From NCBI GenBank assembly GCA_018668695.1, contig JABJBS010000201.1, positions 1-46,655 of the forward strand: 46,655 bases of DNA, read 5' to 3'. Of the stretch, positions 8,489-17,613 are shown in pieces. The notes under the pieces were generated by a model that saw only the letters and a program-made list of their open reading frames with translations, searched no databases and was not told the origin of the DNA. The position numbers and the translations under genes were made by a program. This stretch comes from Deltaproteobacteria bacterium. Lineage in GTDB: Bacteria > Myxococcota > XYA12-FULL-58-9 > JABJBS01. The first letter of the stretch is position 1. Every line of letters starts with the position of its first letter.

Positions 8489-10135
8489 ATGTCACGGGTA
8501 ATTCGAGCCGCACGAGGCACAGAAAAAAGCTGTAAGGGCTGGGTTCAAGAGGCTGCATTACGAATGCTTATGAACAATCTGGACCCTGAGGTAGCAGAAC
8601 GTCCAGAAGATCTGGTGGTTTACGGCGGAACAGGAAAAGCCGCGAGAAACTGGGAAGCATACGACAACATCGTCAAAAGCCTTCAAGATCTCGAGGACGA
8701 CGAAACGCTCCTGGTACAATCGGGCAAGCCCGTCGCGATCATGAAGAGCCATCCAGATGCACCCCGCGTCCTAATCGCCAACAGCAACTTGGTCGGAGAA
8801 TGGGCTACCTGGGATCATTTCCACGAACTCGAGAAAAAAGGCCTGATGATGTATGGCCAGATGACTGCGGGTAGCTGGATTTACATTGGAACCCAGGGAA
8901 TTTTGCAGGGTACCTACGAAACCTTCTGCGCGGCCGGCAAAACCCACTATGGCGATGCAAATCTCAGCGGTAAGTCCATCTTAACCGGCGGACTTGGCGG
9001 TATGGGCGGAGCGCAACCTCTAGCGGCCACCATGGCCGGTGCCTGTATGCTTGCAATCGACGTGGACCCACAGCGAATCCAGCGGCGCCTCGAAACCCGT
9101 TACCTCGACGAAGTAGCTGACAATCTCGACCTAGCACTGGCCCGTATTGACGAAGCAAAAGCTAAGGGCGAGGCGGTCTCTATTGCGCTTTGTGCCAACG
9201 CTGCAGATGTCTTTCCCGAAATCGCTAAACGAGGCTACGACTTCGACTTAGTCACAGATCAAACCTCAGCTCATGACCCTCTAGGCGGTTACGTGCCTCA
9301 CGGCATGACGATGGCAGAGGCAGACACACTCCGAGAGGCCGATCCTAAAGTCTATGTAAAGCGTTCTCAAGAATCGATGGCTGCCCACTGCAAAGCGATG
9401 GTGGATATGAAAAAACGCGGAAGCCACGTTTTTGATTACGGTAACAACCTACGAGCACAAGCTAAGCTTGGCGGCTTTGAAGACGCCTTTGCTTTTGAAG
9501 GCTTTGTACCTGCTTATATTCGCCCACTGTTTTGCGAAGGAATGGGTCCATTTCGCTGGGTCGCACTTTCCGGCGATCCTGAAGACATCAAGCGTACAGA
9601 CGAATGTGTCAAAGCGCTCATCGACAAGCCCGAGCTTCACCGCTGGATTGACATGGCTCAAGAGCGCATTCAGTACCAAGGGCTGCCCTCTCGAATCTGC
9701 TGGCTCGGCTATGGCGAGCGCGAAAAGGTAGGCCTGGCTTTTAATGAACTCGTTCGAAAAGGTGAGGTAAAAGGCCCCATTGTTATTGGGCGTGACCACT
9801 TAGACTGCGGCTCCGTTGCAAGCCCGAACCGAGAAACTGAAGCCATGAAAGATGGTTCCGATGCTGTGGCTGATTGGCCTATTTTAAACGCGATGCTCAA
9901 TGCTGTGAATGGCGCAAGCTGGGTGAGCTTTCACCACGGCGGCGGTGTAGGCATCGGCTATTCTCTACACGCTGGTATGGTTATCGTGGCAGACGGTACC
10001 GAAGAAGCTGACAAGCGTATCAAACGTGTTCTTCAAGGTGACCCTGGTATGGGCGTCGTAAGGCACGTGGACGCAGGTTACGACCTCGCTAAAGATGTGG
10101 CCCGAGAACGCGGCGTAAACGTTCCCGGTTTATAA
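8489..10135 (+). CDS. hutU: Urocanate hydratase (urocanase)
   Basis: The 548-aa protein is full length for the family (about 555). It has the NAD+-binding glycine-rich [13 protein letters not shown] at about residues 167-180. The conserved [16 protein letters not shown] segment carries the active-site Cys near residue 404. It converts urocanate to 4-imidazolone-5-propionate, the second step of histidine degradation, in the cytoplasm. A GAGGAGAAG Shine-Dalgarno precedes the ATG. It is followed 3 bp later by hutI, clearly an operon. No hutH or hutG is in the window, so the first and last steps must be encoded elsewhere. Confidence 0.97.
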   Translation: MSRVIRAARGTEKSCKGWVQEAALRMLMNNLDPEVAERPEDLVVYGGTGKAARNWEAYDNIVKSLQDLEDDETLLVQSGKPVAIMKSHPDAPRVLIANSNLVGEWATWDHFHELEKKGLMMYGQMTAGSWIYIGTQGILQGTYETFCAAGKTHYGDANLSGKSILTGGLGGMGGAQPLAATMAGACMLAIDVDPQRIQRRLETRYLDEVADNLDLALARIDEAKAKGEAVSIALCANAADVFPEIAKRGYDFDLVTDQTSAHDPLGGYVPHGMTMAEADTLREADPKVYVKRSQESMAAHCKAMVDMKKRGSHVFDYGNNLRAQAKLGGFEDAFAFEGFVPAYIRPLFCEGMGPFRWVALSGDPEDIKRTDECVKALIDKPELHRWIDMAQERIQYQGLPSRICWLGYGEREKVGLAFNELVRKGEVKGPIVIGRDHLDCGSVASPNRETEAMKDGSDAVADWPILNAMLNAVNGASWVSFHHGGGVGIGYSLHAGMVIVADGTEEADKRIKRVLQGDPGMGVVRHVDAGYDLAKDVARERGVNVPGL

Positions 10136-10138
10136 TCC

Positions 10139-11359
10139 ATGGGTACCATACACTATCAGGGTATTTCAGAGCTGGTGCGCCCCTTCCTAGATGAGGGCGA
10201 TACCCGTTCACCCATCGAGGTGGTTAAGCAGGCCACACTCAGTGTTTCGGATGGCGTTGTCGTTTTTGCCGGACCACAGGATTCGGCAACCATCAACGAT
10301 GGGGACACCACCATCGACTTAGAAGGACGCGCAGTCCTACCGGGTCTCATCGATTCCCACACGCACATTGTATTTGCCGGTGACCGTATGGATGAGATGG
10401 CCCGTCGAACCCGCGGCGAGACATATGAAGAGATTGCCAAAGCTGGGGGCGGCATTGTTCGATCGGTTGAAGCTCTACGCGCCACGGAGCTCAGTTCGAT
10501 TGTCACCCAATCGCAAAAGCGCCTTCAGAATATGCTGGCAAGAGGAACCACAACTTTAGAAATCAAAACAGGTTATGGCTTAGAACCAGAACTTGAAAAC
10601 TTACAACTGCAGGTCATCCAAAAGCTGCGCCAGACGGTTCCAGATCAAACCATTTTTGCAACAGCACTCGCCCACGTGATTCCGCCCAATCGCCGCGACA
10701 ACCGCAAAGAGTATATCGATGAATTCTGTAGCCAAGTGTTGGGGCCAGCAGCTGCGAGTCAGACGGTTCAGTTTTGTGATGTGTTCGTTGAAGCCACTGC
10801 CTATACCCCAGATGAGTGCCGCTACATTGCTGAGCGCGCAAAGGCCGCGGGGCTCAAAATCAAGCTTCATGTGGACCAACTTCATGAAGGCGGAGGTGCT
10901 GCGCTGGCCGCCGAGCTGGGTGCACTTTCTGCTGACCATCTAGAGTTAACCTCTGCGCAAGGTCGTGAGGCATTGGCTCAAGCTGGAACCATCGCAACCA
11001 TTCTTCCTGGCTGTGGTCTTTTCTTGGGCGGCGCTAACTGGCCAAACGGTAGAGCACTGCGAGATGCGGGATGCGAAGTTGCGATTGCCACAGACTGTAA
11101 CCCCGGCTCATCAATGGTTATAGATCTTCCTCTCTGCGCCACCATGGGTGCGACCCAGTGTGGACTCTCACTGGAAGAATCTCTTTGGGGGATGACTCGA
11201 GGCGGTGCGAAAGCACTTGGTTTAAACGACCGAGGCTCTCTAAGCCCGGGAGAACGCGCTGACTTTATCGTTTTAGATCACGCAGATTGGCGCTCGCTGC
11301 TTTACAACCCAGCAGCGGCTCCTCTTCACTCTGTATTTATTCAGGGAAACGAGCTTTAA
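10139..11359 (+). CDS. hutI: Imidazolonepropionase
   Basis: The 406-aa amidohydrolase has the metal-binding DSHTHIVFAGDR motif (His at about 74 and 76), further metal/catalytic His in LKLHVDQLHEGGG and ATDCNPGSS near the end of the barrel. It hydrolyses 4-imidazolone-5-propionate to N-formimino-L-glutamate, directly after the hutU step. The start lies 3 bp after the hutU stop, so translation is probably coupled. The length matches the family (about 405-410). It converges on the last gene of the che operon. Confidence 0.97.
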   Translation: MGTIHYQGISELVRPFLDEGDTRSPIEVVKQATLSVSDGVVVFAGPQDSATINDGDTTIDLEGRAVLPGLIDSHTHIVFAGDRMDEMARRTRGETYEEIAKAGGGIVRSVEALRATELSSIVTQSQKRLQNMLARGTTTLEIKTGYGLEPELENLQLQVIQKLRQTVPDQTIFATALAHVIPPNRRDNRKEYIDEFCSQVLGPAAASQTVQFCDVFVEATAYTPDECRYIAERAKAAGLKIKLHVDQLHEGGGAALAAELGALSADHLELTSAQGREALAQAGTIATILPGCGLFLGGANWPNGRALRDAGCEVAIATDCNPGSSMVIDLPLCATMGATQCGLSLEESLWGMTRGGAKALGLNDRGSLSPGERADFIVLDHADWRSLLYNPAAAPLHSVFIQGNEL

Positions 11360-11404
11360 GCAGCTCGTATTCAGAGACGGTTGTTAGGTGTAGAGCCCTA
11401 ACAA
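11349..11404. terminator. Two inverted repeats between convergent hutI and che operon
   Basis: An inverted repeat (ACGAGCT, 6-nt loop, AGCTCGT; 11349-11368) spans the hutI stop. A perfect 8-bp inverted repeat (TTGTTAGG, loop of 8, CCTAACAA; 11381-11404) overlaps the last codons of the response regulator on the other strand. Being between convergent genes, they may act as a bidirectional terminator, but neither is followed by a clear T-tract, so this is tentative. Confidence 0.35.
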
Positions 11405-11764
11405 ATCACCGACAGTGGCTACGACCTCTGATGGCTTCACTGGCTTGACCAAGTAAGCATCCGCTCCAAGAGATAAGCCGCGATCGCGATCTTCACGTGC
11501 GCCTTCAGTCGTGACAATGATAATTGGGATGTCGCGATGCTTTGGATCCTTACGAACCATCCCGACCAATTTAAGACCATCCATCATCGGCATGTTGATA
11601 TCAGTAATCAAAATGTCAATTTGATGCTCTCTCATTTGTTTAAGACCATCAACGCCATCTTCAGCTTCAAGTATCTTAAGCTCTCCCATTTGCCCCAAAG
11701 CAGAGACAAGGAGTTGACGCATGGTCGGAGAATCTTCAACAACGAGTGCAGTGTAATCGTTCAT
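11384..11764 (-). CDS. CheY-like response regulator
   Basis: This 126-aa single receiver domain has the acidic pocket ED at residues 10-11, the phospho-acceptor Asp55 in ITDINMP, Thr in VVTTEG and Lys in YLVKPV. There is no output domain. It closes the che operon: its ATG overlaps the stop of the GAF-like gene. It resembles the cheY that opens the operon (shared TEGA-DR-GL-LGA-YLVKP pattern), so the system has two small receivers. One may be the output and the other a phosphate sink or adaptation regulator; the sequence does not say which. Confidence 0.93.
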   Translation of the reverse strand: MNDYTALVVEDSPTMRQLLVSALGQMGELKILEAEDGVDGLKQMREHQIDILITDINMPMMDGLKLVGMVRKDPKHRDIPIIIVTTEGAREDRDRGLSLGADAYLVKPVKPSEVVATVGDLLGLYT

Positions 11765-12417
11765 TACTCGGCCTCCCCAGGTAACATCACCGCGAGTAAA
11801 TCACTCCGATTGGAAAAATCCCTACCAGATATAGTAACAAGCCTGGCAGCGAGTAGAGAGACGAGAATCGTCGTACTTAACATTTGGTAGAGCTGTAACT
11901 CGGCTGCCCTAACTTCTGTCTTATGTCCCAAAAATCGGTAACAAAGCAAAAGAGCTGCTCGTTTATTAGCAAGCTTAAGTGGCACCACAACGCGCGGTTC
12001 CGCTGCGTTTAATTTTTCCATGACGATCAACGAATCTGAAGTGAACGGCTTATCGGACTGCACGCAATTTGCAACGACGCCACTTGCCAAATCAATCTCC
12101 GATACGGCTTCTTCACTTAATCCAACCGCCATAACGGGAAGTAGCTTATCACCCTCTTCCGATACCATCGCGATCGCAAAATCGGTTGCGCCAACGAAAT
12201 TCACCATGATTTCTTGAAGTACCTTTTTAGCGTCTTCGAAACCCAAGGCTTGCTGCAATTGAGATGTCGCAATCAATGTTTCCAGTAAATGATTATTTCT
12301 CGCCTCAGCCTTCTGCAGACGAAGCTCGGCTTCGTCCAGCGCCTGTTGGAGGTCATTCATCTGGTCTTCGTGCCCAAGTGAGATATTATCTTCCACTGGG
12401 TTATCTTCGGAATCCAT
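11764..12417 (-). CDS. Coiled-coil / GAF-like protein of the che operon
   Basis: The 217-aa protein has an acidic N-terminus, a heptad-rich coiled coil at about residues 20-50 (LQQALDEAELRLQKAEARNN) and then an alpha/beta region of about 140 residues that looks like a GAF domain (VGATDFAIAMVSEEGDKLLPVMAVGL, later VVVPLKLANKRAALLLCYRF). I see no kinase, cyclase or DNA-binding part. It sits between cheB and the second receiver, overlapping the latter by one base, so it belongs to the chemosensory system. It could be a cytoplasmic sensor or a partner of the receiver. The GAF assignment is by eye and moderate. Confidence 0.6.
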   Translation of the reverse strand: MDSEDNPVEDNISLGHEDQMNDLQQALDEAELRLQKAEARNNHLLETLIATSQLQQALGFEDAKKVLQEIMVNFVGATDFAIAMVSEEGDKLLPVMAVGLSEEAVSEIDLASGVVANCVQSDKPFTSDSLIVMEKLNAAEPRVVVPLKLANKRAALLLCYRFLGHKTEVRAAELQLYQMLSTTILVSLLAARLVTISGRDFSNRSDLLAVMLPGEAE

Positions 12418-12467
12418 TAGGCTCCCCTTTAATTAGACTCATATTTATCACGATCCGTTCACCCGCC

Positions 12468-13532
12468 TCAACTCTGCTGACCAGATCGGACACCTTCTCC
12501 GCGGGCAAATTGGCATAATCGGGTGCCGATCTCATCTAATGCCAAAACCTCTTTAGCGGCTCCCCGCTCGATGGCCTCCTTCGGCATTCCAAAAACCGCA
12601 GCAGTTTCAGCCGACTCCGCCACTGTATGCCCTCCTGCCTCCACCAAGGACTGCATTCCTCGCCCGCCATCGCTCCCCATTCCCGTGAGCAATATTCCGA
12701 GCACCGAACCATCATAATCTCGCGCTACGGACTGAAATAAGGTGTCCACCGATGGTGAGGTCTCCATATATTCAGCCTGCCACACCCTAAGGCGCCAGCC
12801 TCCTTGGTAGGATTTCAGCTCCATATTGTGAGCCCCAGGGCAAATGTAGATATGACCGGGCGACACTTCGATATTATTTGTGGCCAATAGCACCTTTGGA
12901 GAAAGTGCTCGATCTAAGCGCTCGGCAAAAGCACCCGTAAACGTCGCCGGCATATGCTGCGCAACAAGGTAAGCAGTACCGCCGCCACCAGGTAACATTC
13001 CTAAAATATGCCTCAGTGCTCTGGGTCCTCCCGTTGATGCACCAATACAAGCCACACGCCTAACGACACCGCCAGGTACCTCTGCTAATTTCTCTATATT
13101 CCGAGTGTCTTCTTCATTGGTGCTTGCAAGTTTGATTTGCCGAGCAACCCGGGCTTTACGAAGAATCTCATTTCGCAAATGCTCTGAAATCTCTCCGGGG
13201 AAAAAGTGCTTCGACTTTGCTACAAAATCATAAGCACCTAACTCCAAAGCATTGAAGACATCTTGTGCCCGGCTGTGCGCGCTGACAACAAGGATAGGCA
13301 TTGGCTTTTGTTCCATAATGACACGTAGAAACGTAAAGCCATCCATTCTTGGCATTTCTAAATCTAATGTCACCAAGTCGGGATCCAGCGTCATCGCCAG
13401 CTTAAGTCCAACTTCGCCGTCCGCAGCGGTTCCAATCACTTCAAAGTCCGGATGACTATTCAGAGTTTGCACAATTGTTTCACGGTTAAAGCTCGAGTCA
13501 TCAACCACCACAACTTTAAGTGGTTTGACCAT
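12468..13532 (-). CDS. cheB: Chemotaxis protein-glutamate methylesterase
   Basis: The 354-aa protein has an N-terminal receiver domain (DD at 11-12, phospho-acceptor Asp57 in TLDLEMPRMDG) and a C-terminal CheB esterase domain. The catalytic triad is visible as Ser in GASTGG, His in AQHMP and Asp in TGMGSDG. It demethylates or deamidates chemoreceptor glutamates when phosphorylated by CheA. The ATG at 13532 overlaps the cheR TGA by one base; an upstream TTG was rejected. About 50 bp separate it from the GAF-like gene. Confidence 0.96.
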   Translation of the reverse strand: MVKPLKVVVVDDSSFNRETIVQTLNSHPDFEVIGTAADGEVGLKLAMTLDPDLVTLDLEMPRMDGFTFLRVIMEQKPMPILVVSAHSRAQDVFNALELGAYDFVAKSKHFFPGEISEHLRNEILRKARVARQIKLASTNEEDTRNIEKLAEVPGGVVRRVACIGASTGGPRALRHILGMLPGGGGTAYLVAQHMPATFTGAFAERLDRALSPKVLLATNNIEVSPGHIYICPGAHNMELKSYQGGWRLRVWQAEYMETSPSVDTLFQSVARDYDGSVLGILLTGMGSDGGRGMQSLVEAGGHTVAESAETAAVFGMPKEAIERGAAKEVLALDEIGTRLCQFARGEGVRSGQQS

Positions 13533-14410
13533 CAAACGTCGCCCCCGGAACCGGTGCTAGGATCGAGTGGCTTACGGTAGACGATACCGCGCTTGAGCGG
13601 AATCAATTCAAAACCCGTTGAAAGATTTACAAGGCTCTCAGAGTGGCCCAGCAGCAGGTAACCGCCAGGTCGCAATCGTTCAAGAAACTCTTGTAAGAGT
13701 TGCTCTCGGCTCTCCCGAGCGAAATAGATCATAACGTTTCGGCAAAAGATGACATCGAAATTTTGATAGCCAACGAGGGTGGACGAATCGATGAGGTTTG
13801 CTTGCTCGAAAGTAACTTGGCGACGAATATTCTCGTTGATTCGAAACCGAGCTCCCTCTCTTCGAAAGTAACGTGTCATCACATCGGGACGCGTTTCTCT
13901 AAACGAAGCTTCTCGGTAGATACCGTCGCTCGCCTTATCTAAGACCTGCTGCGAAATATCGTTGGCGAGAATATTAAAGTCGAATGAGTTTGTGAACCCT
14001 GAATCATTGAGCAGCATCGCCAGCGTGTACGGCTCTTCTCCACTGGAACAGCCCGCCGACCAAATATTAACCGGCAAATCCCGCTCGTGCTCCTGAAGAA
14101 TATCGGGAATAATTTCTTCGATGAAATCTTTAAGCTGATATTCTTCTCGAAAAAAGTATGTCTCGTTGGTCGTAATACGCTCAACAATCTCACACAGTTC
14201 TTCATAGCCATCACGGGTATACTTAACGTAACGGTAATAACTTCGAAAATCTTCAAGCTCGAGCGCCTTCAAACGTGGTCTTAAACGTCGTTCCAGAAGG
14301 AAAGTGACGTTGTCCGGTAAAAAAATCCCACAATGCTCATGGATGATCTCCCTGAGCAATCTAAACTCCGCTTCTTGGAGCCGGATGTTGTGAGAACCGT
14401 GACCACTCAC
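13532..14410 (-). CDS. cheR: Chemotaxis protein methyltransferase
   Basis: The 292-aa protein has the CheR N-terminal helical domain (about 10-75), then the SAM-binding domain with NIWSAGCSSGEEPYTLAM, a hallmark of CheR, and the later FDVIFCRNVMIYF motif. It methylates receptor glutamates using S-adenosylmethionine. The GTG start at 14410 overlaps the TGA of the HEAT gene (GTGA). No tetratricopeptide extension is present. Together with CheB it shows that the pathway uses receptor methylation, although no receptor is in the window. Confidence 0.96.
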   Translation of the reverse strand: MSGHGSHNIRLQEAEFRLLREIIHEHCGIFLPDNVTFLLERRLRPRLKALELEDFRSYYRYVKYTRDGYEELCEIVERITTNETYFFREEYQLKDFIEEIIPDILQEHERDLPVNIWSAGCSSGEEPYTLAMLLNDSGFTNSFDFNILANDISQQVLDKASDGIYREASFRETRPDVMTRYFRREGARFRINENIRRQVTFEQANLIDSSTLVGYQNFDVIFCRNVMIYFARESREQLLQEFLERLRPGGYLLLGHSESLVNLSTGFELIPLKRGIVYRKPLDPSTGSGGDV

Positions 14411-16452
14411 GCATCAGCCTCCACCAGAGACTCTAGCTCTTCAAAGGCGGCACGCACTATAACTTCACGCTCTTCTTTCAAAAGACGAGTAAGGTCCTCT
14501 TTCTTCATCACTATGCGGCGACGCTGAGCCATTTCCGCTGCAGCCAACCGAACATCCCATGACGGGTGCTCCATGGCCTTCAAAAGGCGCTCGCCTGCCT
14601 CATCTCTTGATAGACAACGCAAAACATTCATAGCTTCAACGACCACTTCAGAGTCGTGGTTCTTTAAGGCTACATCGATAATGCCATCAACTCCGAGAGG
14701 ACAAAGTCTCGCCAGTGCTTGTAAACTCGATATAGCGACTGCAGGAGATTCATGTTCGACCATTCGAAATAGTTCATCAACCACCAGGTGTGCTCCTGAG
14801 CGCCCCAGCGCCTCAACCACTTCAGAAACAACCCAAGGGTCATCATCTTCCATAGCCTGTCGAAGTGCTACCAATGCTTGGTCAGTACTAAACGCACCCA
14901 ATGCTCTCGCTGCTGCCGCCCTCACTGTGGCCACAGCATCGTTAAGTGCCTCCAGAAGAACCTCTTCCGGAAAACTACCCCCATAAGATAAGGACGCGCC
15001 GAGCGCTGCTTTTCTTATTTTGGGATTCGCATTGCGAACACCTTCAACAACAACATCTAAATCTTTAGATCGTCTTAGCGCGCCGAGAACTGAAAGCCAC
15101 ACAGCGTTCTGACCTTTACGCTCAATCATCATTCGAACCTGGTCAGCCACTCTTTGTGGATGACGCTTGCCAATGGCCGATAGAGCAAGCGTTGCCGGCT
15201 GCTTGAGGTCGGACTCACCTGTCACAATCAATTCAACAATAACGTCAACTTCGGTTGCGCCGCCGATACGAGCCAACGCATGAATCGCGGCCTCTGCTGC
15301 TCGAGAGTCACCACCATGTGCCGTACGAACCAAGGTGGGTATCACCGAGTCATCGCCGAGCAATTCTAAGACTTCAAGGAATAAAACCCGCGCACTCGCT
15401 CTGGTGGTACTGAACTCGCGCATAAGCGGTTCAACCACTTGCGGACCCATATTCACAACAGCTTCCACAGCCCTCGGTTCCCACGCTTCACCTGTGCCTG
15501 CCCGCAGAATATCTGAGGCGAAAACCGGATCCCCAATCATCACCAGAATATCGAAAGCAGATTCGGCGATGCTTGTTTCTTTATCGCCCAAAGCTTCACG
15601 AATTCTCTCGAGAACCTCTGGTTTTTTGAACAGTTCTTTTTTGAGATCGGATAGGTCAAGAGGTGCGAATACAGTCATCGCATGTCTTACGCCTTTTAGG
15701 GCCCCTGTTCGTACACTTCGTGAACCATCCATCATATGCTTAGCGAGGAGCGGAAACGCCCTGGGATCACCTGACAGACCTAGAAGGGGTCCAACCAACC
15801 GAACGATAGACCGTTCTCTCTCCCATACCTCAAGGATCTTAAAATCGACTTCTGCTTTACATGTACCGAGCGCTCCAACCAAATAATTCAGGAGCTGCTT
15901 GTCTCCAATGGCCTCAGAAGCGCGTCTCACCAGTTCACTGACGACTGCACGTCCGCCAATACTTCCCAGCGCCTCTACCACTGCAGCCTGCACATTTCGG
16001 TCTCGGTCATTGAGAGCTGCAAAAAGGCTCACACGAGCTGTGTCTGTTCCAATGGAGCCAAGAATTTCTACGATAAACTTACGTCGACTGCTGTCTGCGG
16101 TACCAAGCGCGACGACGAGGTGCTCCAGTGCGCCGGAGCCTATTTCAATCAATGCCTCGGCTGCAGTGTTTCGTAAACGCGCATTGTTATCGGCGCTTAG
16201 AGCCTCAGTGAGTGTGGCAATTAGCTCAGCCGTATGCTCAAAGGATGCAATCTTCTCAACTGAAGCTTTTCTAACACGCCAACTTGGGTCACCCATCAAT
16301 TCGATAATTTGATCAATGGCATTATCAGCCGCAGGGTTAATCGCCTGAATGGATGCGTAACGCGCATTCTCAGGAGTGAGCCCTACATTTGTCTCATGGT
16401 GAGCAGTCTCAGAAAAAGATGCTGGCGTTTTAAATTTTGAATCGGTTGTCAC
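14407..16452 (-). CDS. Large HEAT-repeat protein of the che operon
   Basis: The 681-aa protein has a polar N-terminus (about 40 aa) and then about 15-20 tandem HEAT/PBS-lyase-like repeats of about 31 residues throughout, for example DRDRNVQAAVVEALGSIGG and DDPWVVSEVVEALGRSGAH. There is no signal peptide, membrane segment or enzyme motif, so it is probably a cytoplasmic solenoid scaffold. It lies between the second cheW (22 bp) and cheR (overlap), well inside the operon. As I recall, HEAT-type proteins accompany some myxobacterial chemosensory clusters, but what they bind is not well established. The start is GTG with only a weak AGG upstream. Confidence 0.85.
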   Translation of the reverse strand: MTTDSKFKTPASFSETAHHETNVGLTPENARYASIQAINPAADNAIDQIIELMGDPSWRVRKASVEKIASFEHTAELIATLTEALSADNNARLRNTAAEALIEIGSGALEHLVVALGTADSSRRKFIVEILGSIGTDTARVSLFAALNDRDRNVQAAVVEALGSIGGRAVVSELVRRASEAIGDKQLLNYLVGALGTCKAEVDFKILEVWERERSIVRLVGPLLGLSGDPRAFPLLAKHMMDGSRSVRTGALKGVRHAMTVFAPLDLSDLKKELFKKPEVLERIREALGDKETSIAESAFDILVMIGDPVFASDILRAGTGEAWEPRAVEAVVNMGPQVVEPLMREFSTTRASARVLFLEVLELLGDDSVIPTLVRTAHGGDSRAAEAAIHALARIGGATEVDVIVELIVTGESDLKQPATLALSAIGKRHPQRVADQVRMMIERKGQNAVWLSVLGALRRSKDLDVVVEGVRNANPKIRKAALGASLSYGGSFPEEVLLEALNDAVATVRAAAARALGAFSTDQALVALRQAMEDDDPWVVSEVVEALGRSGAHLVVDELFRMVEHESPAVAISSLQALARLCPLGVDGIIDVALKNHDSEVVVEAMNVLRCLSRDEAGERLLKAMEHPSWDVRLAAAEMAQRRRIVMKKEDLTRLLKEEREVIVRAAFEELESLVEADA

Positions 16453-16474
16453 AGCGCCTAAGCCCCACGTATTA

Positions 16475-16987
16475 TTAGGGTTGCCCCATCAACTCTGATG
16501 CTGTCATCACGTCGATTGCCTCTTCAGACTCAACAACGTTACGAACATTCAAAAGGATCAGGATCCTCTCTTTGTGGTAACAGACACCCATAAAATAGGG
16601 AGCTCGTTCTGCGTCAAGAAAACCTGGCGCGGGTCGGATAGAAGTCCGAGGCACACGGACTACCTCGGTAACCGCATCTACGATGAGTCCCAAAACCCGG
16701 CCGTCAATAACCAGGATGATAACCCGTCGCTTGGATGAATCTGTTGACAGTGGTCCCAAACCGAACCGGTTGCGCATATCGACCACGGGGATAACAGAGC
16801 CTCGCAGGCTGATTACGCCTTCAACAAATCTAGGACCTCTCCGAACCGGTGTTACCGGCAGAGGTCTGATAATTTCTCGAATTCTTAAGATATCGACGAC
16901 GTATTCCTCATCACCCACTTTAAAAGCAGTAAGCTGAGTAATTTCCTCGGTTTCGATACTACCTAAAGTTAAACTTTCACGTTCCAT
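16475..16987 (-). CDS. cheW: CheW coupling protein
   Basis: This 170-aa single CheW domain contains EYVVDILRIREIIRPLPVTP, the VEGVISLRGSVIPVVDMR motif and VVRVPRTSIRPAP. CheW links receptors to CheA. Its ATG overlaps the stop of the longer upstream cheW. The two CheW proteins in this operon are clearly related, but this one lacks the long N-terminal extension of the other. Confidence 0.94.
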   Translation of the reverse strand: MERESLTLGSIETEEITQLTAFKVGDEEYVVDILRIREIIRPLPVTPVRRGPRFVEGVISLRGSVIPVVDMRNRFGLGPLSTDSSKRRVIILVIDGRVLGLIVDAVTEVVRVPRTSIRPAPGFLDAERAPYFMGVCYHKERILILLNVRNVVESEEAIDVMTASELMGQP

Positions 16988-17613
16988 TAGGTTCGCTCCA
17001 ATACACTAACGACGCTGTCGCCATCTAGAATGATTAGAACCCTCTCACCAATACGACCGACGCCGCGAATAACGTCACCGGCCTCAAGACGCATCGTCTG
17101 CGGCTTTGGCTCAATCTGAGTTCGCTCTAAACGAACAACGCTTGTTACACGATCAACCAGAATGCCGACCGGTTCATCGTCGGCTCTTAGAACCAGAACA
17201 CGGCTCGCTCGGGTGACCTCTTGCTTATCGAGTTTTAATACGATTCTTAAATCAAGAATGGGTACAACCGTACCGCGTAATGAAATAACACCCAAGAGCC
17301 AACGCGGCCCTCTGGGTACATCTGTAATTTCCGGGACCTTAATAATTTCGCCGATTTCTAAAATATCAACGGCGTACTCTTCATCAGCAACCCAAAAGCT
17401 CAAAAGCTCGACGATATTATCGGACAGAACAGCGGCTGTAGAAAACGCAGGATCGGATAGATAACTTGCAAGGCTCTGCTTCTGTTCCTCTTTTGAAACA
17501 AAAAACTCGCTGATATCTGTGATATCCTGCGCGCCTAAGAGCGGAGGTAGAACTCCCCGTCGCAATGAGAAACCTTCTCCCGGATCAAAACCACCGTTGT
17601 CTGACTCGCTCAT
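16987..17613 (-). CDS. cheW: CheW-domain protein with N-terminal extension
   Basis: The 208-aa protein has a CheW domain from about residue 68 (VELLSFWVADEEYAVDILEI; LLGVISLRGTVVPILDLR). It is preceded by about 65 residues that do not look like CheW: a Gly/Asp-rich start and the stretch DITDISEFFVSKEEQ. The extension may bind another component or a receptor class. The ATG overlaps the cheA stop (ATGA), so the N-terminus is firm and the extension is not an artefact of a wrong start. Confidence 0.92.
   Translation of the reverse strand: MSESDNGGFDPGEGFSLRRGVLPPLLGAQDITDISEFFVSKEEQKQSLASYLSDPAFSTAAVLSDNIVELLSFWVADEEYAVDILEIGEIIKVPEITDVPRGPRWLLGVISLRGTVVPILDLRIVLKLDKQEVTRASRVLVLRADDEPVGILVDRVTSVVRLERTQIEPKPQTMRLEAGDVIRGVGRIGERVLIILDGDSVVSVLERT

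Noticed and set aside
15335-16312. Two Ser/Arg-rich plus-strand ORFs opposite the HEAT gene
   Set aside because: Low-complexity shadows produced by the repeated Ala/Leu/Glu codons on the other strand.
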